From: Pteria penguin
Lineage: Eukaryota > Mollusca > Bivalvia > Pterioida > Pteriidae
Assembly: GCA_035048485.1 (NCBI GenBank)
Contig: CM068589.1
Coordinates: 3,226,501 to 3,290,500 of the forward strand
Length of the DNA: 64,000 nucleotides
Reading direction: 5' to 3'
Shown: piece by piece, positions 22,113 through 34,596 of the stretch
How the letters are laid out: every line of letters begins with the position of its first letter
Position numbering within the stretch: position 1 is the first letter of the stretch
Position numbers and translations under genes: made by a program
The notes under the pieces: model-generated
The model's database searches: none
What the model was told of the DNA's origin: nothing
Seen by the model: the letters and a program-made list of their open reading frames with translations, nothing else

Positions 22113-23000
22113 TTAAATTTGACGTAATGGGATGTCGTCTGAATTCTTTTTCGGCCTTTTTGCGATCTTTGATGACACTTTTACAGTAATCATGAAACCA
22201 TGGGTTGTATTTAAATTTTTGAAAAAAAAACCAGAGGGTTTAGGAATGTTTTGTTCACAAATCTGAACTAATGTATTTGTAAAATTAAGAATAGGGTCGT
22301 TTTCCGTTAAATGATTAATTTGATTCAGATTCGTCAGACAATCAGATTGAAATTGACACCAGTCAGCTTTATTAAGTTTCCATTGTGGAATACAATTATT
22401 ATTAAACGATACATTGCTATTTAAGTAGAAAATGCTCACTCCCACAAAAATCGTCATGAACTGATCATAAAAAGTTCGTAAAAAGCGATGGATCAGTTAG
22501 AGTAAGATCTATTAAAGTATTGAAGTACTGTCCTGGATGTGAGTAGGTACTGGACCATCATTAAAGGCACATAAATTATGTTTTGATATAAAATCTTTAA
22601 TTATTTTACCTTTGGTATCAACACTGTCACTGCCCCACAATATATTATGAGCATTTAAGTCACCTAATAAAATATACGGTTTAGGTCACTGCTGAATAAG
22701 TTTGTCCAATTCAGTGCAATCTAAACTTGAACCAGGCGGAAGATACACTGAACAAAACGTGATCGTTTTATGCAGTGTGTAAAGCTGTATATATATAATA
22801 TTACTATGTAAAAAGGAATTTCTAACAAAAAGGGATGAACCACCTGCAAGTTCTTTCATCAGTACTATAAATATTATATTGAAAAAAATTCTTCAATAAA
22901 AGAGAATCTATGTCATTAAGATGGGTTTCCTGTAAACAAAAAATTGTTGTCGTCAAAACAGTGAATACTGCTGATCATGTAGGTGTAATTCATTGATATT
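22113..23000 (-). pseudogene. LINE APE-type endonuclease
   Basis: The strongest block is LLGDLNAHNILWGSDS at about 22625-22670, the conserved GDxN catalytic motif of AP endonucleases. The C-terminal part continues through a frameshifted region near 22440-22570. Stops and frame changes break it. Confidence 0.82.
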
Positions 23001-23029
23001 AACTTTTACATTTACTGCGCTCCCTTGAT

Positions 23030-24250
23030 GTGATTGGTACCTCATCTGCAGAAATACTACAAGAAATATCGTGTTTTGAAGAAGATGTGGATAGTGAATC
23101 CTCCATTACTACATCAAGTACGTCGTATTTGTTCATTGTGATCGCATCGGAACTACACGATTTGCTCTATGAAACAGGTTTAGATGATTTTGTAACTTGT
23201 TTTTTTTTTTACTGGTCGTTTGTTTAGAAGTCGGAAGATTTATTTGAAATCACTACGTTATGTGAAGATGAGGTCTTAGAAGATGATGTTGACACCGATA
23301 TTGATGCCGGCGAAAAGCCAGAAAAAGAACAGAGTTCTGTGTTCATTCCTGAAATAACAATTTGACATGCAACAGACACACTGTCTTTTAGGGACTACAG
23401 ATGCGTAATTATTTGTAGGGACAGGTCGTACATGAGTACTACTATATACATTTCTGGCTTCCTAAAACGAGATGTTTCTTTCAACTTTCATTTTAATGTT
23501 TATTTCTTTGTGATAAACCGGGCATTCTTTCGACGATATATGATGGTTATCTTCGCAATTTGCACACCTTACTTCTGCACAGCAAGGTCCAGAAAAAGCA
23601 AAATGATCGTCATACTCGTCAATATCAGTATCAATGTGTCCACAGCGATCACATGTTTTACGACCTCTACAATTACGTTCAGTATGGCCAAACTTTTAAC
23701 AGGCAAAGCAACGAAGAGGTGAAGGGTAATACAATTCCATCTTGGCTTTGCCATATCCTAATTTAATAAAGGATGGAACTGTTGGAGTGCTATACGTCAA
23801 AAGAAAAGTTCGAAATTTTATTTCTTTTCCATCTTTCCTTATAATGAAACGTTTAATACCGATTACCTTTTGACGTTTTAGTTTGTTTTAAATGACATCA
23901 TCAGCTAAAAGTGCTAAATTCCTATCTTTGTCTCTTAAAATTTCTCCGATCTCCGATGTGATCACAGGTCAGCAAGTTGAGACTTTGTTGCTTTTTTGCA
24001 CATTCTACAATCAAATTACCATTTGGCTGTTTATATATTTTTAACTGTTCAAGCGATGGATTGGATGGTTTTATCCACAAGAAATGGAGAACCTTTTGTT
24101 AATGCATTATCTTCTGATGTTATGACCAAAAATTTGTTCCAGTCGTCGTCTCGCTCAAAAATTTGTTCCAGTCGTCTTCTGGCTCAGAAGTCTCAACACA
24201 TTCTGCTACACGCTTTCGTAAGTGGGGAATCCATAAGAATATAATAAAAT
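23030..24250 (-). pseudogene. LINE ORF1, gag-like with CCHC zinc knuckles
   Basis: On the minus strand, near 23685-23730, a CX2CX4HX4C knuckle reads CFAC, stop, KFGHTERNC. A second cysteine cluster follows (CDRCGH, then CCAEVRCANC and KECPVYH). The N-terminal region (EDDWNKFLVITSEDNALTKG) is at about 24090-24170. An internal short duplication occurs there: AAAATTTGTTCCAGTCGTC appears twice about 33 bases apart (near 24130 and 24160). ORF1 probably binds the element RNA. The stop inside the knuckle shows decay. Confidence 0.8.
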
Positions 24251-24529
24251 TCATTCTCACAACCACTCGCCCACCAGGGAATGTCTAAAATGATCACGCA
24301 ATACACTGTGGGTCTCCATCAGCAATGCACCGGAGTGATTGTGAGAGTATACTCGACCATAAATAGAAGAAATGCATTTAACTGCCCAAAAAGCTCACTC
24401 GGGAACCAGTCGAGAAAACACTTAGGTACAGTCAAAAATATGAAAATACTTTTCATCTACAATCGATTGGCCCATAAGCCACTACAAAAATACAAATTAT
24501 GATGTAAAGTAAAATTTCCACTGATACTT

Positions 24530-24930
24530 ATGTTATAGAAAGTGAAAGCACGCGACACATGATGAGGGCTTGGCATGACAAAGCCTGTTGATCAGGATTG
24601 GGCCCATCCAACCGCCTGTCTAACTGAAGTAAAGGCAGAAGTGTAGTGTTAGACACAAACAAAACGCAGTTGACGATACTGTCAACCACCAGGATCCCGT
24701 CCTCCAGCGACACGGGTCCATCCCACGGCAAACAGGATAACTCATTTGATCTATAACCGCGACCAGCAAGAGGGTGTTTGGGAATCTTTAATAAGAAATC
24801 CCCGGGTGCCTCATTTACTCGCCTCATACGACACGCAAGTGGTACGGAGGTCCTATTCTTATCACCCTGGGGACCCCACGAGGGATGTGAAGAGCATTTT
24901 CTTTTTAACTGACAAGGATTTCTTTTAATA
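24530..24930. repeat. GC-rich block, probable repeat of unknown type
   Basis: About 400 bases markedly richer in GC than the surroundings. A 138-codon minus-strand frame covers most of it, but I recognise no domain. Landmarks include ATACGACACGCAAGTGGTAC and GGTGCCTCATTTACTCGCC. The sharp composition edge suggests an inserted repeat. It could equally be a fragment of a host gene. Confidence 0.4.
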
Positions 24931-24949
24931 TAGAAAATCTTCAATTGTA

Positions 24950-26340
24950 TAATTACACTTAATTTATTTTATAATACTTATAGTATAATGTATTATATAA
25001 CTTATATATTATTGTATCTTATATCAACTTCTAAGTATTATGAACTACATGTACAACTGTATCTTGATCAATATATGAAGTCCCTAATTATTCATGCATC
25101 CACATACATGATACAGGCATACATTTCTCATGCTTATAATAATACTATACGGGTGGTCTCTGCTATATATCTCTAAGATTTATGCCTTTAAAAATATAAA
25201 ATGTAGTTATTTTATAATTATGAAATATCAATGTATAGTATACGGTCTATGAATAGCAGAGTCAGAGAGACAATATTATATTTTAAATATCATAATAACT
25301 ATGTTCATAATTGTCTAAATATTTTGTTTTGTATATACACACATATATTTGTCTATACTAATGAATGTCAGAGTAGTCTGATAATTCGTTGTTTTGTATC
25401 TACATGTATGGCTTACGACTATGGTATGGTGTTGGTCAATAAAGAAATGAATCCCCCTCTCTTTACGTAATAGCGTTGTTTAGAGTCTCGGCAACACACA
25501 GATGTATTCGGCACAATGGCATAAGTGTGACATTTAATGGGCGTCGCCATTTCGTTTCACGCCACCTAGTGAGCAAATTTGTTTTCTATAGAAGGCGTCC
25601 AGACGGATGATACAGACTACACGCGGGAGAGTTCAGTTGATGCTACATTTAGAAACTGAGAAAGCTCATATTTGTCGTATAAAACAGAATTTAGATACAA
25701 AAGAAAAGGTGTGTATCGTACGTTGCTTTATAATCAATTATGAAATTAAGATATAAAAAGGATAATGTTTGTATCTAAGTGTTAATTCGCTTCATAGTGT
25801 CTTAGAATGAATGTTCAACATGTGGTTTGCTTGTATGGCGTTTTCGTTTTCGAACATTTAGTTATAAATCTGATGAAATGTACGTTACATTAGGTAACGT
25901 ACAATTCAGTATTTCGAAGGCATAATATGTTATGGTAACTGCCATGCAGAATTTAACAATATGTGTAACAATAAAACACCTTACGATGAAACAGTATATT
26001 ATATACAAGTACATGTTTAATGACATCAAAAAGAACAAGAAATGTATACACATTAATTACCAAACACGTCATTTGGAAAGAAAGTGTTTCACCTTTTAGT
26101 TAGTTTTATTTTATCAGCCATTATTTATTTGTAATTTTTAACTTGAGCATCCACACGTTTCTATAATTATCAAGTAGATAATATAAAAGAGAGTATATTT
26201 TTATTGGTAAAGTACATTTCATTATTACATTATTATACCAAATATTCGATCGAGATATATATCTAGTCGTTTGTCACCGCGGTAGTGTTTTCTTAATTAT
26301 GTCAGTTCAGATTAGATATTTTAAAGTAATGCTGATACGC
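24950..26340. other. No gene recognised
   Basis: Very AT-rich. Short open frames lack motifs and paralogues. Nothing is supported. Confidence 0.5.
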
Positions 26341-26352
26341 TTAATTTTACAG

Positions 26353-27110
26353 ATGGCGAAATGTAGAGCAGAGACTTAGAAAGCCTACAACGAGAGAAAA
26401 AACAAGCTGAAAAGGAAACATAACTTGCAAAAGAACGAAAAAGAAGAATGACATATTACAAACCAAGCAGCGAATAATCAAAAAGAGAGGAGATTAAGAG
26501 AAATATGAAAAACAGTGAAAATTTACGGAAGTGGTGACAAAAGAAAAAGGGAGAAGAAACCCGTCAAGCAGCAGAGAACAATTCAGAGATAGAGAGTATG
26601 GACACAAGTGGTTATGAAGGTGTGTCGTCTTAACAGTATGGTATGCTACAGTTACGTATGAACTTCCAGAATCAAAAACGGAATGCGTCAAGAGTGAGGA
26701 TCAGCAGGGTCCTATGTAAGAGAACCAAAACACTCTAAAAGCGTCTGGAAAGGATGAGGAAAAAGACACAAACTTAATCTTTTAGAATCAGCGCAAATAA
26801 GTTAATCAAGGAGGCCAGCTTGTCTAAATCAGGGAGACAAAATTAGAAAACTGCTTATACTTGGAAATACCATTCTTGTTAAGGTAAAGGAAACTTATCA
26901 AGAAATAAAAATGGTCGTGTAGCAACTTTGAGCAGCAATATATCTGGCAAGGTTGTAAGGAAGTATAGAGGAAAACATTGGCTGAGCAGCCAGACGTACC
27001 AAAGACAGGAAAGAGGCAAGGAAAGGTATGTGAAATGGATCTACGAAGTGGGAAGTCAGTATATGTCATGTAAGAAAAAGGGCATGGAAAATATATTCAG
27101 GGACTTTTAA
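26353..27110 (+). pseudogene. Decayed ORF with basic, coiled-coil-like start, unidentified
   Basis: An ATG directly follows TTAATTTTACAG, a possible splice acceptor. Reading through stops and frameshifts gives MAKCRAE, then a Lys/Arg/Glu-rich run (for example KKKREKKPVKQQ). An acidic segment (EIESMDTSGYEGVSS) and a later basic block (KVVRKYRGKHWLSSQ) follow. The style recalls the N-terminus of an uncharacterised transposon-associated protein family in invertebrates, but the match is from memory. At least five breaks rule out function. Confidence 0.4.
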
Positions 27111-27369
27111 AACGCCTATCTAATATCATTATAGTTTAATCAACAACTAGGGTAAATAATTGCATCAAACTTGATTTATTTCGAAAATTTGAATTATATT
27201 TGACAATATGATTTATACTATCACACGTTTCTTTTAAAAAATGATTTGATTTCATCAGTTATGTATACACGTACAAACTTTCGTGTTTTGTTTAGTAACG
27301 TGTATAACCCCCCCCCCCCCCCACCCCCCCATTTGCTTTAACGCATGCACACAATCTGGACCGCATGGA
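27111..27369. repeat. AT-rich spacer ending in a C homopolymer
   Basis: No gene. A run of 15 C, one A and seven C lies at about 27308-27330, next to the 3' boundary of the Tc1-like fragment. Confidence 0.8.
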
Positions 27370-27375
27370 TTGATA

Positions 27376-28075
27376 TCAAGTTCGAATTTTTCTCATAGGA
27401 ATATTATTCCACTCTTCTTGAAGAGCACGTGCCAACTCATCCACAGTTCTTGGTTGACGGTGACATTTACGTAAGCGTCTCCCTAACTCATCCCACATGT
27501 GCTCTATAGGATTGAGGTCGGGTGAACGTGCTGGGAAATCCATTACATTCATTCCCTGGATGTTTAGAAAGTTTAAGGTGATTCTATCCGTGTGCGGACG
27601 TGCTTTGTCTTGTTGAAACGTCAACGGATTGTTGACAGTTTGATGACGTTGAATGGAAGGAGCTAAGGCTGTAAAACGTCATCGATGTAGCGCCTTGCAG
27701 TAAGAGCGTTCCTCAAAATAACCAGTGATGACTGGAAATGGTGACTGATGGTTACCCAAACCATGACGACACCACCGCCAAATTTGTCACGCTCAATTAT
27801 GCAGTTTGCGGCAAAACGTTCATTGCGTAACCTATAAATGCGCTGTCTTCCGTCAACCATGGAGAAATTGAATCTTGATTCGTCGCTGAACACTACGTCA
27901 TGCCAATTACGTCGATTAGCAAGCATGTCCCGGGACCAGATCAGACGATGTCTTCGGTGGTGAGGAGTTAGGATCAAGCCATTCAATGGGCGACGGCATA
28001 GCAAACCTTGCTCTTTTAATCGTCGGCGTACTGTACTGGGTTGGATTTGCCTACCGTGACGACCTATCACATCTC
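27376..28075 (-). pseudogene. Tc1-like transposase (DDE), N-terminus missing
   Basis: Two collinear frames form most of a Tc1/mariner transposase. The first (28070-27663) has QPSTVRRRLKEQGLLCRRP (second helix-turn-helix region), HDVVFSDESRFNF (first catalytic Asp) and GGGVVMVWVTIS. The second (27624-27376) has MTFQQDKARPH (second Asp) and SPDLNPIEHMWDELGRRLR (third acidic position). A frameshift separates them near 27624-27663. The first DNA-binding domain is absent: sequence before 28075 changes abruptly to the TMC-duplication repeat. No inverted repeats were found around it, so it is a truncated, inactive copy lying inside TMC copy 2. Confidence 0.92.
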
Positions 28076-28390
28076 TTGACGTTTCATAATTTTATATAAA
28101 TTCCTTGGTACTATTTTGTTTAGTAATTACAACGTTCACATTAAAGCAAGTGTCACACTATTTATTCTGATTTTTAAAGCAATCACCATTCGTCTCCCTG
28201 TCAATAATGGAGTGTTATGTAACTATTTTGCAGTTGTTGATGTTATTTTCAGCAAAACGACCCCTAAATTTTCTAAAAGTAATTGATTATTTCGGTAATA
28301 AAGCGACAGTGGCGTTTCAGTGTGGGAGTGAAATATGTTTTTTTTTTTCTTTTTTTTTGTTTGAAAAGGTATCGGCAGGAAAGATAGAAT

Positions 28391-28470
28391 ATACAGTATG
28401 TTTATGAGTGTCATTCAGTGTTCTATAATTATTCAGTGATGCTGGATTTTTGTGTCTAGTTACGTAAACT
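28391..28470 (-). pseudogene. Crypton tyrosine-recombinase tail in TMC copy 2
   Basis: It reads VTRHKNPASLNNYRTLNDTH, very close to VNRHKNPASLNNYRALNDHQ in the Crypton at 46.8 kb. It is the best preserved of the four intronic fragments, with His and Tyr both kept. No other recombinase parts are attached. Confidence 0.75.
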
Positions 28471-29013
28471 TGTTTGTAAACAAAGCAGACGAATACAATA
28501 AAAGTACTTCCGGTGTATAATGGCATGTGTCCATGTGAGATAGGAAACTTTCGCGGGGTTTTCTCATATGGAAAAAGTCTTTCTCACATGGGCGCCTATG
28601 AAATGCCATCTGGTAACAAGAGTGCAAGTGACTTGTCCTTTGATATCAGCCGTTACAGTTAACTTAAATAAAAGAAATCACAATAAAATACCATTGTAAG
28701 GCACAAGTTATTAAAATAACAATGTCATTGTTTATACAATGAATAGTGTGTCGATAAGATAACAATATGAAAATCAGAATATACGATCCAGCTTACGTAT
28801 GTTTTGAGAACAGTCCTCACAAAGGTGCATGGAATTACTGAATTTTGTATATATTGTATAAACATTTATGATTAAATTTGTAAACATCCAACTGAATTCA
28901 AATAACAAATCAATATAACATGATAATTAATTTATGAACAGCATTTATGCTAAGAGTATCTAACATAAGCTGTTTTTGTTGGAATTCCATTTCAACAAAT
29001 CAACTTAACTTAC

Positions 29014-29133
29014 ATATGTAGAGTTCATTTGATAAGTAAGGCTTTTTCGGAATTTCTTTGTCTCTGCATATATTATGTGTGCAGTTCCACAATTCAGAAT
29101 GAGATGTTTTGCTGATATTAAAAATAGGGCAGT
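29014..29133 (-). CDS. TMC copy 2, exon Y
   Basis: A 120-base exon with intact acceptor GCATTTCAG and donor GTAAGTTA, phases as in the other copies. It reads CPIFNISKTSHSELWNC, then THNIC and PKKPYLSNELYI. Compared with copies 1 and 4 it lacks six codons between the second and third Cys (the WNGSI region). It stays in frame although the rest of this copy is broken. It could be used as an exon only if neighbouring exons exist elsewhere. Confidence 0.65.
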
Positions 29134-29308
29134 CTGAAATGCAAGATTCCACCTACCAACGTTTTTGACAAAAGAATTCATGCATGGAAGACATTAATCA
29201 TATACATTTTTCATCAGACATCCTTACATTCAATATCATAAATATCAAAAGTGTAGTTAAACCTTTCATACTGAAAGATAAAATGAATAAATAACGTATA
29301 AATTCAGT

Positions 29309-29351
29309 GCCCCTTATGCGTATTTCGACAACTATATCTCTTCAGAGATGC
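29309..29351 (-). ncRNA. Hammerhead-like fold in TMC copy 2 intron
   Basis: Minus strand: GCATCT, CTGAAGA, stem II GATA-TAGT-TGTC, GAAA, short stem III (TACGCATA) and AGGGGC. Stem I has one mismatch. The corresponding sites in copies 3 (about 34388-34430) and 4 (about 52085-52130) have lost the CTGANGA core, so this is the best of an ancestral retrozyme insert in the X-Y intron. Confidence 0.5.
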
Positions 29352-29806
29352 TTAATGCTGAAAAAATGAAATCCAAATTATAAATAAGAAACTAACTTCA
29401 AAACTGATCTAATAGTAAGAGCGACAGAAGAAATCTTGCATAAAGGAGATAAATATCCTAAAATAGCAGCCCCTTTCTCGGACTAAATAAAGTAAACATT
29501 AGAAGAACATGTATTAGTAACAGATTGTTAATATGTACAAGTGGACAAGTTTAATATCTATTGATGCATGAATATCTAGGCCATTATATTAAAGATAAAT
29601 AACGTTTTGCAATTTATAAATTTTGTGTTGATCTGTACCATCCTCCCTATACTCACATACTGTCTACGATTTACTGGTTTCAGGCATTTGTATTATACCT
29701 TGTTAAGCATTAGTATGATCTGAGTGTTTCTTACCCGATCATTACATGCATGAACTTATCAAACCTTTTCTCTCTATCGAAGTGATAGTGAAGTTCGAAT
29801 ACATAC

Positions 29807-30403
29807 ATACGGGTGTAATCCAACAATAACAAAACGTGCTTTTCTCCTGGGCTCAAGTCTGCTGGGTATACGCGTTTATCATTCGCAGATTTCCACGTAA
29901 GACTGCGTTGACACGCCTGACTGCCGCGTGAACGTGCTTGACAGCCACGTTCGCTTGCTTACTACTTAAAATTTATATTAACATGTACATATGGAAGTAT
30001 TTAGAGGAGGACCGCTATATTCATTGTATATTTAAATATAATAACATAAAAATGTGTAAATAAAATATTTAAAATTAATTAAAACCCTTACATCTTATGG
30101 GATAAATTTTAAGCATATTTAACGCAATTTTTGAATATTGAATATATATATTCACAGCAATAATAATAGTAATAATAATAATTATAATGGTAATGAAATT
30201 TTGAAAAAAAAGATGATAATAATATTCATAGACACTAAAAAGAACTATATTACAAATAATGATAAAACGATGAAATAAGGAATAAATACATAAAAAAAAA
30301 AATAATAAAAGTAAGTAAAATAAAATTTAAAAAGTGATTATGCTGGTTTTTACACAGTATAATCTGACGAAAAATTTCATAAATACCTTATTGCATGTTA
30401 TAA
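29807..30403 (-). mobile_element. A4: family A element, truncated
   Basis: It matches the right-hand part of A1 and A2 inverted, including TTCACGCGGCAGTC-type units and CATAAATACCTTATTGCATG near its inner edge. The GTTAACGCG palindromes are mutated. It stops at about 30403, where the Penelope-like ORF begins, so the other end was lost or overwritten. Confidence 0.75.
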
Positions 30404-32510
30404 CGCTGTTATTTCAACAGCCTAATACATTGACGGCAAATTCTATTAAAAAGAAGATAGCTGACTTACATGCTAAATATGTCTTTGTTCCTGCTGATAC
30501 AGCAGGTAATAACATAATAGTTATTTGAAAACTATATTATATTGAAGTACTTAAAAACGAATTAAACTCCACTCATACATATGTGAAAAGCCCTACCTCA
30601 AAAGACAGCACCTTGCACAATCACCTCATGACCATGTTCGACTTCAAAATTAAACAGATAAATCTGATCTACCAACGATGTATTGGCTCCCAAAACTACA
30701 CAAAAGTCCATATAAATCACGTTTCATATCTAATTCTAGCCACTGCTCTACTATGGTACTATTGAGGCATATTACGTCTGCTCTAACTGCTATAAAAGAT
30801 CATATTATCAAATATTGTGATGTCGCATTTTATAATAGAAACATCAATTACTTTTGGTCAATTAAAAATTCTCATGAAGTTATAGACAAACTTCTTTCAC
30901 TAAATTTCAAAGCGACTCAAATTTCTACATTTGATTTATCTACACTTTATACATCTCTGCCTCATGATTTGATTAAAAGCAAGTTGCTGTCTCTTATACA
31001 ATGGTGTTTTCACAGAGAATCTAAAACGTACATATGTACTTCCAATAACTCCGGATTCTTTTCCAACAAACAATATACTTCATATAAATACTGGACTTGC
31101 AAGGAATTATGTAAAGCACTAGATTTTCTCATGAATAATATTTTTGTGCAATTTGATGGCAAGATATATCAACAAATAGTTGGGATTCCTATGGGTACTA
31201 ACTGTGCGCCTCTGATAGCGGATTTATTTCTTTATTGTTATGAGAGGGATTTTATGCTTTCTATTCAAAAATCAAAACGTTTTGACCTCATTGACAAATT
31301 TAATAATACTTGTAGATATCTGAATGACATTTTGGTTATCGACAACCCTGAATGCGAACAATTTATATCAGAAATATATCCACCAGAGCTCACATTGAAT
31401 AAAGCTAATACTTGAGATAAATCTACACCTTTCTTAGATTTAAACATCAAAATTATCAACCACCTAATATATACTAATATTTATGATAAACGTGAGGATT
31501 TTGGATTTCCTATTGTAAATTTCCCTTACTTGGATGGCGATGTCCCTTGACTCCCATTATTTGGTATCTATATATCTCAATTAGTTCGATTTGTCAGAGG
31601 CTGCACCGATGTTTTGGACTTTCATAAATGAAATTTACAAATTTCTACTAAACTTTTAACTCAGGGTTACAGATATCACAAGCTAAGAAAAACATTCGGC
31701 AAATTCTTCAGATCTTATTCAGAACTTCTATCTAAATTTGGAAATATTTCTTTTCCACAGTATGTACCCAATGGAATTTCCCATCCTAATTTTTACGGTG
31801 ATCTCGTATATAAACTAAGGAAAGTAAAAGGCTCCGATAACGTTATTTTATCATGTAATAAAATAGTCAAACGTCTTCTAAATAGACAATATGATATTGA
31901 GATCATCAAAAAGACTATAGGTCTTGTATTTGGTCCCTCTACAGCCTTATGCAGACTTTTACTTGAACGTTGCACGCTGACTAGCAGGGCGAGGGGGACT
32001 ATATGACGGGCCTTGTCCAAACCGCTTTCAGAGGAGACATGGTCCTGAACCTCGTCCCCTCTGATTGTTAATCGGGACTCCTACAGATCTAAGGTCTTAG
32101 CTCGCTTTCAGACTGGCAGAGCACGGTTTATCATGTTGATGTCGCATATGTTGTTATACCATTATGTGTTTTACAATACCTTACGTGTTTTTATTATTTA
32201 TGACCTCTCAATATGCGATACCTGTTGACCCTTGTTCTTTACATGGAGGATTATTTATAAATTTTTAAATGTACGTCCTTTGATTGTTCTGCTGTTACGG
32301 TGAGTGGGAAGGTGGGCCCGTAAACCGGTTAACCACACCATTTGTTTGGCTTTTGTCAAATTAAATGACCGTCCTAAGTCGGTATCGTAATTGCACTACA
32401 ATCAAATATTTTTTGTAATATGTTATATGTTCTAGTATATTATTTATATTCATGTATTGTATAGCTCCATGGTAACTTCTGCCACATAACTGAGCCAGTA
32501 ACACCTCTTT
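30404..32510 (+). pseudogene. Penelope-like element family 1, RT and 3' end
   Basis: The N-terminal part reads ADLHAKYVFVPADTAGNN, with a stop. Next MYWLPKLHKSPYKSRFI, the hallmark of Penelope-like RTs; motif A STFDLSTLYTSLPHDL; motif B QIVGIPMGTNCAPLIADLF; and motif C CRYLNDILVID (about 31310-31345). Motif C has Asn in place of the first catalytic Asp; the copy at 52.5-53.7 kb has YLDD. An in-frame TGA at 31413-31415 and later CGA-to-TGA changes break the frame. The C-terminal region (YGDLVYKLRKVKGSDN, TIGLVFGPSTALCRLLLERC) ends near 32005. No GIY-YIG domain is visible. A 3' non-coding end runs to about 32510. Confidence 0.88.
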
Positions 32511-32524
32511 TTTCTTTTAAATAT

Positions 32525-33005
32525 TCCAAATGTTTAAATGCTTTACTAAAGATTTATGGATTTCGTTTATTGTATGTTGAAACAAATGCTAATGGATTTT
32601 TAGAGTCTTTCATTTTAGTTTGTCGTAGAATAGATATCGGTATGGCTTTGGCCATCTCGAATCCCTTACTTATTAATGTTATGGGATATCTGCGATGTAT
32701 TATAGAACTGCGTAATTCTTTTAATCTAGATCTTTTTAATTGAGACGGTTTAATTATTGTGCATATACGTCTTGCAAGAGTGTATGGTATTGAGTTTATA
32801 CAAGATTTAGGAGGATGACTCTTAAAGTGTAAATATTGTTGCGTATCGGTTGGTTTGCGATAAATATCTGTGATAATTTTATTACCATCTTTTTTAATCA
32901 TTGTATCTAAAAAGGTAATTCTTTAACGTTTGTTTCCATTGTGAATTTTATATAAAGATGTAAGTCTTGTAATATATTATGTAAATGTTTAGATTTCACG
33001 AAAGG
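32525..33005 (-). pseudogene. Second Penelope-like RT type, thumb-region fragment
   Basis: It reads LPFLDTMIKKDGNKIITDIY across the frame start, then RKPTDTQQYLHFKSHPPKSC, INSIPYTLARRICTI, RRYPITLISKGFEMA and KNPLAFVSTYNK. This is the conserved region downstream of the YxDD motif in Penelope-like RTs, of a lineage different from families 1 and 2. It is open for 115 codons but has neither RT core nor GIY-YIG. Confidence 0.82.
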
Positions 33006-34596
33006 CTTGCAGCAACTTTACTATATCTATAAGATTTCCTTTAGTTACATATTAACATGTGACACATTAATTCACTTATTTGGTAGTATGATGACTACTT
33101 ACATAAGAGTGTACCTTAAAACCCCAAAACAGAGTTTTTTCATATGAATTTAATTAAGAGGGATAGGGTGTAGATTGTCACGAAACGTTTGCAATTTGAT
33201 AATCATACCTATAAAATTATATTTTGTAGTATGTTAACTATGTACATAAGAGCTTACTTACAAAACAAAACATTTACTTACACATGGATATAGTCGACCT
33301 TTTATATCTGCACGCCTTAGTTTATTGACATATGAGATGATAATACCCTCTGAACTAAAGAATATACTTCAGGTTGTTGGGCACGTGATCTCCGGGTAAT
33401 TTCGGGAGGTATGCAAATCGACATGAAAGACAAGAAAAAAATTGTAGATTATAGACAATAATTCGAAGTATGACGTAGCAATTTTGACTAAAACACGAAG
33501 TAAATTTGCGTTTATTTTAACTTCTTCTCCCTGCATATTATATTGGAATATTCATATACAGGACTCATGACACTCAGGACAATTTAGTTTCAATGATAAA
33601 ATGATTTAAGAGACTATTTAGATTTTCCTATGTCATATTCAAGAAGCTATAATGGCGTCATTGTCTGTTAATTATTAAGACTTTTTTTTTTATTCATCTT
33701 TAGATTTTGTTTTATGCATATAAATCAGATAATTTGTGATAAATGTGTAGAATATCCAGTTTACTTTAACATTGATTATCATTTGATGTTTTCTCTTGTA
33801 TTTTTGTTTCATTTGAGGGAATTGATAATTTCTATTGTAAGGCTTTTTAAGTTTTAGAGACATTTATTGAGCAGAGATAATCCGAGTTTCGTTCCAAAGG
33901 TTTATCTGTCGTCCTTACCATTACATGATATATATATCGTGTTGTATTTGCATTCACGCGTATATGTATTCGGGCTTCAAATAACAATTTCGATAGAGAG
34001 AAAAGTTTTGATATATTCATGCAAGATAGATCTTGTAAAAACACAAATCATCCAAAAATCAACCCAAAGTTTTCAAAACGTTAGATATAATATAATTACC
34101 CTGAGATTGATGCAGCAATAGAAACTAACCTCGTCCACTTGTACGTGCTGTCCAGTAGCAGTGACTAAGTGGTATTTAGTGGTAAAAGTTTTAATATTAT
34201 AAATCTCTTACAGTATGTTCCTCTGACATTTATTTAGTCTGGGGTAGGGCTGCTATTGTAGGATTATCTCCCTCATGCATAGTTCTGCCCTGAGATTGTT
34301 TCTTTCAATCTTAGTTTTAGGTCCATTTTAAAGTTACTTTCTTTTTTATTGTTTATAACTTGGATTACCATAGTTTCGACCCAGAGCATCTCTGAGAAAG
34401 TTGTCGAAATACGAACAAGGCGCATAAATTTAACACTGTATACAATGTATCTCTTCTTAACTTTCAGTTTTCGCTTTTGATATTTTATTACATTGAATGT
34501 AAGGATGTCTGATGAACAATATAAAATGAATACATATTTCATTAAATAAATACTTTTCTTGTCAAACACATGGGTACATCGAATCTTTCGTTTCAG

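Larger units (their letters stand above)
18181..24250 (-). mobile_element. RNase H-bearing LINE (I/Jockey group), degenerate
   Basis: This is a nearly full-length non-LTR retrotransposon reading leftward, with ORF1 (CCHC gag-like), APE endonuclease, RT and RNase H in order. It ends with a Cys/His tail (18360-18185, RRDEVHSCLLKEE). It is riddled with frameshifts and stops. Two TA-type elements, B1 (20025-20465) and A2 (18697-19785), sit inside its ORF2. Sequence just upstream (24,250-24,480) may be its 5' untranslated region. RNase H presence argues against CR1 and L1 and for the I/Jockey-related group. Clade naming is inference. Confidence 0.88.
28090..29806 (-). repeat. TMC copy 2: duplicated segment, mostly intronic
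   Basis: Sequence from the Tc1 boundary to 29.8 kb aligns, in the same orientation, with 7.06-9.6 kb (copy 1) and inverted with 33.7-35.8 kb and 51.6-54.3 kb. It carries the Crypton tail (about 28391-28470), exon Y (29014-29133) and a decayed hammerhead (29309-29351). Exons Z, W and TM are missing beyond the Tc1 insertion, and exon X is cut off by the A-family fragment at 29.81 kb. It is therefore a gene fragment. Confidence 0.72.
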
